Shown: positions 1 to 4,656 of the stretch, one piece after another
Position numbering within the stretch: position 1 is the first letter of the stretch
Layout: every line of letters starts with the position of its first letter
Assembly (NCBI GenBank): GCA_017522515.1
Contig: JAFWZH010000317.1
Coordinates: 1 to 5,508 of the forward strand
DNA: 5,508 nucleotides
Source: Clostridia bacterium
GTDB taxonomy: Bacteria; Bacillota_A; Clostridia; UBA1212; UBA1255
Reading direction: 5' to 3'
The notes under the pieces: generated by a model
The model's input: the letters and a program-made list of their open reading frames with translations, nothing else
What the model was told of the DNA's origin: nothing
The model's database searches: none
Translations under genes and position numbers: made by a program

Positions 1-16
1 AATCCTTGTTTTTCAT
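1..16 (-). CDS. Start of an unidentified gene leaving the window
   Basis: An ATG at 16-14 opens a reading frame beginning Met-Lys-Asn-Lys-Asp that runs out of the left edge after five codons. A good ribosome site, AAGGAG at 30-25 on the minus strand, lies 8 nt upstream, which is the main reason to believe the start. The gene would be served by the leftward promoter at 594-623 through a very long structured leader. Five residues do not identify a product. The hairpin-rich upstream region would suit a mobilization gene next to a transfer origin, but that is speculation. Confidence 0.5.
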
Positions 17-44
17 AAAATCATCTCCTTACTTTTAGGGGTAT

Positions 45-143
45 TCAGGGGACTTCCCCTGAGTATAGTCCACATCCCTTTAGGGTGTGGATTGGATTTT
101 GGTGTCAAAATCCGATGCTCGCTACACCTGTGGACAGGTATAG
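45..143. other. Cluster of four inverted repeats, possible oriT or leader fold
   Basis: Four palindromes are packed into about 100 bases. They are TCAGGGGA/TCCCCTGA at 45-52 and 55-62 (8 bp, 2-nt loop); CCACATCCC/GGGTGTGG at 70-78 and 83-90 (one bulged T); GGATTTTG/CAAAATCC at 94-101 and 106-113 (8 bp perfect, 4-nt loop); and CTACACCTGT/ACAGGTATAG at 122-131 and 134-143 (one mismatch). Such arrays just upstream of a gene occur in origins of transfer beside mobilization genes and in structured 5' leaders. No known nick sequence was recognised, so the oriT reading is only an inference. Confidence 0.4.
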
Positions 144-190
144 TGCTTCCTTTTGCCGTTCTTCCTGAATGTCGTTTTTATATACCTAAA

Positions 191-210
191 GTTATAGCTT
201 TCACTATAAC
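191..210. other. Perfect 7-bp hairpin in the leader
   Basis: GTTATAG at 191-197 and CTATAAC at 204-210 form a perfect stem with a 6-nt loop. It lies between the internal terminator-like hairpin and the hairpin cluster near the left gene. No U-tract follows on either strand, so it is a structural element rather than a terminator. Confidence 0.4.
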
Positions 211-277
211 GCCCCGGACTCTCACCGCAGCGTCGCCTTGCTCATATCATCGCAAAGTCATATCCCATTCAGACGGT

Positions 278-298
278 CATTCAGTTGTAACCGACTTT
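278..298. repeat. 21-nt direct repeat, copy A
   Basis: This copy matches the one at 387-407 at 19 of 21 positions, sharing CATTCAG and TGTAACCG blocks. A diverged direct copy lies at about 326-346, and an inverted copy at about 311-330 forms the 3' arm of the terminator-like hairpin. In minus-strand RNA this copy lies downstream of the inverted arm and could pair with it and with its U-tract. Confidence 0.6.
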
Positions 299-306
299 TG
301 GGCAAC

Positions 307-345
307 AAAAAAAGCCGGCACATCCAAATGGTATGTACCGACCTT
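307..345 (-). terminator. Internal terminator-like hairpin (possible attenuator)
   Basis: In minus-strand RNA, bases 345-333 pair with 323-312 as a 12-bp stem with one bulged G and a 9-nt loop, followed at once by seven U residues (313-307, the first two also usable in the stem). Two of the pairs are G-U wobbles, which would be C-A mismatches on the plus strand, so the fold is directional. The same 3' arm can alternatively pair with the upstream repeat at 407-393 (8 perfect base pairs plus six more around a bulge). It sits within the long leader, roughly 280 nt below the predicted start of transcription, so it could end most transcripts early. Confidence 0.6.
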
Positions 346-386
346 AAAAGGGCAGAATTCTCCCGTCAAAGGGAAATTGGTAATCA

Positions 387-407
387 CATTCAGATGTAAC
401 CGGCTTT
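387..407. repeat. 21-nt direct repeat, copy B
   Basis: This is the partner of copy A at 278-298, with start positions 109 bases apart. On the minus strand it reads AAAGCCGG followed by TTACATC, which is complementary to the 3' arm of the hairpin at 307-345. The repeat family therefore offers three segments competing for one complementary arm. Confidence 0.6.
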
Positions 408-593
408 GAGATTCAAAGTCGAGACCGTTATTCGCTTGTTCCTCCGCCAACGATGCTGAAATGCTACGAGGAAAGCGGCGATATTTTCGCTTAGTATACC
501 GCAGACTTTATCCGACCTTTAGTCGTCGCTTCTTCAATAACTTTGTGATTTTACGTAATTTATTTAATTGTAGTCCCACTAAGAGGGTATTTC

Positions 594-623
594 AGTATAC
601 ACGATAGAACATTCGTTTGTCAA
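594..623 (-). promoter_or_regulatory. Strong leftward promoter
   Basis: A perfect -35 box, TTGACA, lies at 623-618 and a near-consensus -10 box, TATACT, at 599-594, with an 18-base spacer. Transcription would start near 587 and run left through the structured leader toward the gene at position 16. It lies between the terminator of the restriction gene and the leader, so it starts a separate transcription unit. Confidence 0.65.
607..618. promoter_or_regulatory. LexA-like box in the leftward promoter
   Basis: The sequence GAACATTCGTTT fits the clostridial LexA pattern GAAC-N4-GTTT and differs from the Bacillus CGAAC-N4-GTTCG form at two positions. It covers the last base of the -35 box and the upstream half of the spacer, where a repressor would block polymerase. 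A single short match in AT-rich DNA can arise by chance. Confidence 0.35.
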
Positions 624-660
624 GTGGTTTTTGTCGCAACACGAACACTTTTTAGAAGCA

Positions 661-692
661 AACACAAAACCGCCGCCTTAAAAAGGCGGCGG
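661..692 (-). terminator. Rho-independent terminator of the restriction operon
   Basis: CCGCCGCCTT at 670-679 and AAGGCGGCGG at 683-692 form a perfect 10-bp GC-rich stem with a 3-nt loop. On the minus strand it is followed by TTTTGTGTTT. It begins 17 bases below the stop codon of the fused restriction-modification gene and ends that operon before the separate leftward promoter. Confidence 0.85.
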
Positions 693-709
693 CAAGTGTA
701 ATACATTTG

Positions 710-3700
710 CTAAATTGAGATCTTTTGCGAAATCAATCCTCCAAGTTTCGATGCGACCTCTTGCTGACATTGTTGTATTGCTAAATATTTTTGTGCAATC
801 TCTTTCTGCGCACAAAGATCAATATTTCCAATGTCATCAACTGGAACGGGAATCATAACATCTGAAAGCATAGAGGGATATAATTTTGTGAATTCATCTT
901 CTCCGTTATCCCCTTTACGCCCTTTAGCCATTTCTCTAAAAATAGGCTCTAATGTGAATTTCATATAATCGAAATCCAAATCAGTTCGACCATCTTTAGG
1001 CACCAAAATTCCTCTATCTCCATTAATAGAAAACTTTCCATCCAAAATAAGTATTGTTCCAGCAAAGCCATTAGTAGACCACGTCATATACCGACCATCA
1101 TAATCAAATGTGTCTAAATAAGTGAGAGGCTTTTGACTTGATGCAGAATATACTGGGTAACTGCCAGAGTGCAGATTGCCGTATTTTTTGGTGTATTTTG
1201 CAAGTCCCTTAACAGTATCAAAAAGCATATTAAGAGGATAATACTTAAAATTATAATTTTCATCCTCAATCACAATTCTGGCGTTCTCAATATTTTGCCT
1301 CTTTTCAGCCACTGTATTTCTCAATTGTTTCATTCCAAGCAAAGAATCAGCTATGCTTTCTTGGGCAGCAATATCAAAATTGCCAGTAGAATCAACTGGG
1401 ATTGAAACGACAATTCTACGCATATTGGTTAAAGAAGCTCTCAGTCCACGATCAAAGCCGTACTTATGCTTGTTTTCTTCTAATGTATAAGCAATATAAT
1501 ACGGATTAATATCTGGATGAAGAATTTGTATTGCCCCGCAGTGATCAGTTGTTGCAAAAGGTGTTCCTTTTGGCATCACATTAAAAGAAAAATCTCCATC
1601 TATCCCCCACAATACATAAGGAGTAGACAAATCCGCCATATTTGATTCTTTTGAATATACAAAAGGCTCAAATACATTTGCACTGAACACAGGGATATTA
1701 CCTTGGGGAGTGATATAGTCTTTTCTCAATAAGCGTTTGCCAATGGATAAGGAAAACAGGTTAGTATCGCTCAGCGATACTTCTACACTATTTTTCACTT
1801 CGGATTTTTTTTTTACTAGTTCCCTCAAAGGTTCATCGAATTCCAGAAGGGCCGAAGCCGCATCTCCTACCATACTGATGTAATCTTCAAGAGTGACTGA
1901 ATCTACGCTATCTTCAACTCCAAGCTGTATTTTTTCTTCTCGTGTCCACCACCTGTCAACAGACCAATGACTGCCTGTATAGAACTCGTCAATACTAGCA
2001 ATTTTACACCTTTTATCGTCAGTGCGAAATTTAATTTTTGCTCCCTTGAACATATTAAAGAGATCGGATGCCGCTTCAAGGTCGTTTTGATTAATGTCAA
2101 AACGGTAGACATCACGAGTTTCACCGATTTCCGAACAAAGATACGTGAAAACAGGGGTAGTTTGCTTTTCGAGAGTCGGTGTACCACTAATCACAACAGG
2201 AGTCTTTTTGGTAAGAGCAAGGATGTAAGTTTTCTTATTGGTGGTAAAGAATGTGTTAAGTGGCAATGAAATTACAGCATCAATATAACATTGCTCGAGA
2301 ATAAAATCTCGCAGTTTTTTATCATTGCTACGATTCATTATACCATCAGGAACAACAATAAACGCCTTGCCACCGGGTTTAAGAGCTCTAACGATCCATT
2401 CCATAAATAGGCCTTCAATGCCCATTGCGCTTATGGCAAAATATTTTTTCAATTCTTCCTGCTTAGCAATCTCTTCTTTTAGATTGCTACTACCACTCAT
2501 AACATAGGGTGGGTTGGTCAGAATCAAATCATATTTATTTTCAATAGGCTTTGCAAGAGTACCCAAAATAGAATTCGTTTGCAAAAGGAATGTATCATTA
2601 AATAGTTGAGCAAATTTTTGTGTCATATCAGGATTTTCACGGATCATTCCTGACATATAAATCAACATATTTGCTTTTGCTAAGATTATGGTTTTCTGTT
2701 CGTCTTTATCAAAACCTTTATCAAAGCCATATAATATTATTTGCGGTTTTAGCTCTCCGTCTTCAACTTTATAATATTTGTGGAGGTCGTGTAAAATGGG
2801 TTCAAGCAAAAACTTACCAACGCCACACGCAGGATCACAGATTTCCATCCCTGGTAGAATATCAACCATATTGACAATCGCACGTACGACCTTTAAAGGA
2901 GTGAAATACTGTCCCCAGTTCTTTTTGCTGATAGACTCCTTTAAGAATGTTTCAAACAATTTACTCTTGAAATCATAGTCAATGTTTTCAAGCGTTCCAA
3001 ATTCGTTAAAGCGCTTTAATATTTTATGGAATACTGTCGCATATCCCGAAACGGCTTTGTCATCCTTTGAAACAAAAATCGTACCATTGATTATAGTAGT
3101 TTTATCCTTGGGATTGCCTGGGAAGAGTTCTTTGATTTTTACACGGACTGTTGAAGCATAGTATTCAAGAACCTCATTTTCGTTATTCCCAGAATATCTT
3201 CCTAACAAATCATAGAAGGAATACATTCCTTTAAGAACACCAAGGTCGCTTAAATATTTAAAAATAAAAATCTCAACAAACGTGTAAAGGCAATTTTCTG
3301 GCGTTGCACCAGAAACGGCCCATAAATCTTGCCATACTTTTTCAGCAAGAGGAAGGGGATCAACTGTCGCAGCCTCTTTTAATTGATCGTTTGATGCACT
3401 AACAGAAGCCCTGATTTTATTAATCAAAGTAATACAATCCGTGCTATGCTTATCAAAATTAAAAGTAATTTTACTTCCGTCTTCCTGTAATATTTCGTTG
3501 CCGGTTAATGGATTAATCCAGAAGGATTTTTTACCGTCGGTCACAATATAGACCTTAGCTTGCAACGCTTGAGCAGTACCTAATTCTTGAGCGATTGCTT
3601 TATCAATCTGCTTCTGTGTACGTAACTCCGAAGGCTTTTTATATTCAATAGCTGCGATTACTAACGGCTTTTTTACAATTAACGCATCAGGCTTTTTGCT

Positions 3701-3844
3701 TTCATATTCATCATAATCACGGTCGGGGATTATTTTAGCTCCTTTAAGTGCTTTTAACGAAGTTGCACCAATGTTATAAAAGTTCCAATCGCCCATCTTT
3801 TCAGGAGCATTTACCAAATTTCTTTGAATCAATTCTTCACTCAT
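710..3844 (-). CDS. Fused nuclease-methylase-specificity restriction enzyme (type IIG/IIB-like)
   Basis: This 1044-aa protein appears to carry a whole restriction-modification system in one chain. Residues 1-150 resemble a PD-(D/E)xK nuclease (P52-D53, then E67-Y68-K69). Residues 160-550 are a HsdM-like N6-adenine methylase with an all-helical N-terminal part, GQYFTP at 311-316, the SAM motif DPACGVGKF at 337-345 and catalytic NPPY at 444-447. Residues 685-1044 are HsdS-like: two target-recognition domains, each ending in a similar IPV...GN.D..AQ..IA segment (about 814-833 and 998-1017) followed by a helical stretch. That predicts a bipartite DNA target. Known relatives by layout are BcgI (A plus B subunits) and single-chain AloI/CjeI enzymes. 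The start was set at 3844, nine residues into the longest frame, because AAAGGAG lies 9 nt upstream. It is translationally coupled to the upstream helix-turn-helix gene. Nuclease activity is inferred; a methylase-only or phage-defence (BREX/PglX-like) role is less likely. Confidence 0.88.
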   Translation of the reverse strand: MSEELIQRNLVNAPEKMGDWNFYNIGATSLKALKGAKIIPDRDYDEYESKKPDALIVKKPLVIAAIEYKKPSELRTQKQIDKAIAQELGTAQALQAKVYIVTDGKKSFWINPLTGNEILQEDGSKITFNFDKHSTDCITLINKIRASVSASNDQLKEAATVDPLPLAEKVWQDLWAVSGATPENCLYTFVEIFIFKYLSDLGVLKGMYSFYDLLGRYSGNNENEVLEYYASTVRVKIKELFPGNPKDKTTIINGTIFVSKDDKAVSGYATVFHKILKRFNEFGTLENIDYDFKSKLFETFLKESISKKNWGQYFTPLKVVRAIVNMVDILPGMEICDPACGVGKFLLEPILHDLHKYYKVEDGELKPQIILYGFDKGFDKDEQKTIILAKANMLIYMSGMIRENPDMTQKFAQLFNDTFLLQTNSILGTLAKPIENKYDLILTNPPYVMSGSSNLKEEIAKQEELKKYFAISAMGIEGLFMEWIVRALKPGGKAFIVVPDGIMNRSNDKKLRDFILEQCYIDAVISLPLNTFFTTNKKTYILALTKKTPVVISGTPTLEKQTTPVFTYLCSEIGETRDVYRFDINQNDLEAASDLFNMFKGAKIKFRTDDKRCKIASIDEFYTGSHWSVDRWWTREEKIQLGVEDSVDSVTLEDYISMVGDAASALLEFDEPLRELVKKKSEVKNSVEVSLSDTNLFSLSIGKRLLRKDYITPQGNIPVFSANVFEPFVYSKESNMADLSTPYVLWGIDGDFSFNVMPKGTPFATTDHCGAIQILHPDINPYYIAYTLEENKHKYGFDRGLRASLTNMRRIVVSIPVDSTGNFDIAAQESIADSLLGMKQLRNTVAEKRQNIENARIVIEDENYNFKYYPLNMLFDTVKGLAKYTKKYGNLHSGSYPVYSASSQKPLTYLDTFDYDGRYMTWSTNGFAGTILILDGKFSINGDRGILVPKDGRTDLDFDYMKFTLEPIFREMAKGRKGDNGEDEFTKLYPSMLSDVMIPVPVDDIGNIDLCAQKEIAQKYLAIQQCQQEVASKLGGLISQKISI
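1805..1814 (-). repeat. A10 homopolymer tract inside the fused enzyme gene
   Basis: Ten consecutive A residues on the coding strand encode the end of Val677 and Lys678-680, in the linker between the methylase and the first target-recognition domain. Adding one A leads to TAG six codons after the lysines, and losing one A leads to TGA three codons after the shifted tract. Either slip would give a protein of about 680 residues with nuclease and methylase parts but no specificity region. This is a candidate site for replication or transcription slippage. Confidence 0.6.
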
Positions 3845-4037
3845 TGACAGCAACTCCTTTCGTACCATTTGTATGCGTCTTTAGATAGTCATCAATGTCA
3901 GACTTTCGAATACGCCAAGAGCGATCTCCAACTTTAGATGCAATCAGTTTATTGGACTTTATCAATCGCCTTACAGTTTTATCGCAAACCTGCAAATATT
4001 GTGCCGCTTGAATAACTGTAAATATTTCGTCAGCCAT
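3837..4037 (-). CDS. Small excisionase/MerR-like helix-turn-helix protein
   Basis: This 66-aa protein matches the compact winged helix-turn-helix of the excisionase family (HTH_17 type): residues 6-53 contain the pattern FTVIQAAQYLQVCDKTVRRL, then KLIASKVGDRSWRIRKSDID, typical of these DNA-binding domains. The tail after residue 55 looks unstructured. The start is supported by GAGGTGA at 4051-4045, 7 nt upstream, and by a consensus promoter just above. Its TGA overlaps the ATG of the restriction enzyme by 8 bases, and that gene's ribosome site lies inside this coding region, so the two are co-transcribed and probably coupled. Excisionase-family is a fold name here; with no integrase next to it, a transcriptional controller of the restriction operon or an accessory subunit is more likely. 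Confidence 0.85.
   Translation of the reverse strand: MADEIFTVIQAAQYLQVCDKTVRRLIKSNKLIASKVGDRSWRIRKSDIDDYLKTHTNGTKGVAVNE
3854..3860 (-). promoter_or_regulatory. Ribosome site that decides the start of the fused enzyme
   Basis: AAAGGAG on the minus strand lies 9 nt before the ATG at 3844 and inside the coding region of the helix-turn-helix gene. The upstream in-frame ATG at 3868 has no such site and would place this sequence inside the protein, so 3844 is preferred. Confidence 0.75.
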
Positions 4038-4058
4038 ACGAATATCACCTCATTGTTT

Positions 4059-4087
4059 ATTATAACTAATCGCCTTTCTTTTTGCAA
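4059..4087 (-). promoter_or_regulatory. Consensus promoter of the helix-turn-helix / restriction operon
   Basis: TTGCAA at 4087-4082 and a perfect TATAAT at 4064-4059 are separated by exactly 17 bases. Transcription would start near 4052, leaving a leader of about 15 nt with the ribosome site at 4051-4045. Its strength fits constitutive expression of a methylase, unless the helix-turn-helix protein represses it. Confidence 0.75.
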
Positions 4088-4115
4088 GGCTTTTATGCGA
4101 ATTTACAAGATTTTT

Positions 4116-4141
4116 TTGGACTTGATTGGACATTATAGGAC
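4116..4141. repeat. Three 10-bp-spaced TTGGAC repeats
   Basis: TTGGAC at 4116-4121 and 4126-4131, and TAGGAC at 4136-4141, recur with an exact 10-base period, one DNA helix turn. They start about 28 bases upstream of the -35 box of the restriction operon. This is the form of a multi-copy protein binding site; the small helix-turn-helix protein is one possible ligand. Confidence 0.4.
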
Positions 4142-4150
4142 AAATATAAG

Positions 4151-4175
4151 AGCGAGCACCTGTAAGGTGCCTGCT
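4151..4175. other. Hairpin after the methyltransferase remnant
   Basis: GCACCT at 4156-4161 and AGGTGC at 4165-4170 form a 6-bp stem with a 3-nt loop, extended by AGC/GCT at the outer ends around a G-T pair and one mismatch. On the minus strand it follows the pseudogene's stop codon within 5 bases, but only a weak T-rich stretch comes after it. It may be a decayed terminator. Confidence 0.35.
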
Positions 4176-4179
4176 AATT

Positions 4180-4522
4180 TTAGGCATAAATAATTATTCT
4201 CTGTGCTTCTTGTAACCAAGCGAATGTAAATTGATAGTAAGTTTCAAGAGTGAAATCATCCCAAGATTCCATCACCTTGTTCCAATTGCCACCTATTCCG
4301 TTTAGTGTTACGCTATTATCCCATTTCCAATCTCCGCCTTTGGATAAATTGTACAGCGGATCTGCAATGATAAAGTTCTACACAATTATCTGGTAATGGT
4401 GCCATGTATGTTATACTATCTTTGTTTATAATCGTATCTATAATTGGAACAGAATTTGTAATAACTTTTTTATTTGCTATTTTAATTAAGCCTCTCTTAT
4501 TATTTCTCTGTGGTTTCATCAT
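4180..4522 (-). pseudogene. Broken N-terminal third of a DNA methyltransferase
   Basis: Read across a frameshift, this encodes a recognisable start of an N6/N4 DNA methyltransferase (N6_N4_Mtase family): IINKDSITYMAPLPDNCVEL, then IIADPLYNLSKGGDW, then WLQEAQR just before a stop at 4182-4180. Three lesions are visible. One extra base in the run at 4372-4374 (coding CTTT) breaks the frame between VEL and IIADP. The catalytic DPPY reads DPLY through CCG-to-CTG. The protein ends where a conserved R(I/V)LKP segment should follow, so the SAM-binding half is absent. The original start is unclear: ATGs at 4522 and 4519 lack a ribosome site, while an ATA at 4480 sits 9 nt below AGAGAGG (4496-4490) and may be a lost ATG. 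The unshifted frame ending at 4316 is not a separate gene. Confidence 0.8.
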
Positions 4523-4598
4523 TAGAATCAACAAATTCTATAACATCTTCTATATGACAATTTAGCGAAGCACATATTTTTTTACTCGTGATATAGAA
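4500..4598 (-). pseudogene. C-terminal remnant of a small XRE-type regulator
   Basis: Thirty-two codons ending in TAA read YITSKKICASLNCHIEDVIE, then FVD and an acidic tail. This matches the end of short Cro/CI-like helix-turn-helix regulators, where the pattern L..IC..LNC...DI.E.V closes the domain. There is no start codon; an in-frame stop lies immediately upstream at 4599-4601, at the edge of the neighbouring terminator. It slightly overlaps the possible 5' end of the methyltransferase remnant. Such regulators often precede methyltransferase genes, so both are probably relics of one lost system. Confidence 0.6.
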
Positions 4599-4600
4599 TT

Positions 4601-4639
4601 AAAAAACAGGAAGATATCTTGTTAAAAGATTTCTTCCTG
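4601..4639 (-). terminator. Strong rho-independent terminator after mcrC
   Basis: In minus-strand RNA, CAGGAAGA (4639-4632) pairs with TCTTCCTG (4614-4607), and inside it, after one A-A mismatch, ATCTT (4630-4626) pairs with AAGAT (4620-4616) around a 5-nt loop. Six U residues follow at 4606-4601. It begins 17 bases below the mcrC stop codon. Confidence 0.9.
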
Positions 4640-4656
4640 CAATAATTAAGCACAAA

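Larger units (their letters stand above)
17..593 (-). other. Long structured leader / non-coding region
   Basis: This stretch of nearly 600 bases has no convincing coding frame. On the minus strand it begins just below a strong promoter and ends at the ribosome site of the gene starting at 16, so it is best read as an untranslated leader. Inside it, in transcription order, are a small perfect hairpin at 418-404 (CTTTGA/TCAAAG), a family of 21-nt repeats, a terminator-like hairpin at 345-307, a 7-bp hairpin at 210-191 and a cluster of four hairpins at 143-45. I do not recognise a known riboswitch or T-box consensus. Alternatives are a leader-attenuated operon, an independent small RNA ending near 307, or an origin of transfer with its own promoter. 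Confidence 0.45.

Noticed and set aside
191..275. Resemblance of minus-strand bases 251-215 to group II intron domain V
   Set aside because: Only a short GTGAGAGTCC-like similarity is seen; the paired arms of domain V and any reverse transcriptase gene are missing.
92..409. Open frame of 105 codons on the plus strand
   Set aside because: It has no ribosome site, runs antisense through the hairpins and repeats of the leftward leader, and shows no domain pattern; its openness reflects the repeats.
17..660. CRISPR array or tRNA genes in the gene-free left region
   Set aside because: The repeats are only two close copies with irregular relatives and no spacer regularity, and no cloverleaf or T-arm consensus was found.
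1903..2187. Minus-strand frame of 94 codons and several plus-strand frames (1169-1405, 1967-2269, 2325-2507, 2620-2874, 2778-2978) inside the restriction gene
   Set aside because: All overlap the well-supported 1044-codon gene in other frames, without ribosome sites or recognisable motifs.
3845..3868. Earlier ATG giving eight more residues to the fused enzyme
   Set aside because: The extra codons contain the AAAGGAG ribosome site for the ATG at 3844, and there is no comparable site before 3868.
4132..4137. A second TATAAT on the minus strand as another promoter
   Set aside because: No acceptable -35 box lies 16-18 bases upstream; the sequence is part of the spacer between TTGGAC-type repeats.
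3999..4193. Plus-strand frame of 64 codons
   Set aside because: It covers the operon promoter and the phased repeats antisense and has no ribosome site.
4316..4534. Stand-alone 72-codon gene
   Set aside because: Its first part is the methyltransferase N-terminus and its last 20 or so residues are out-of-frame methyltransferase sequence after a one-base insertion; its first codon is a TTG without a ribosome site.
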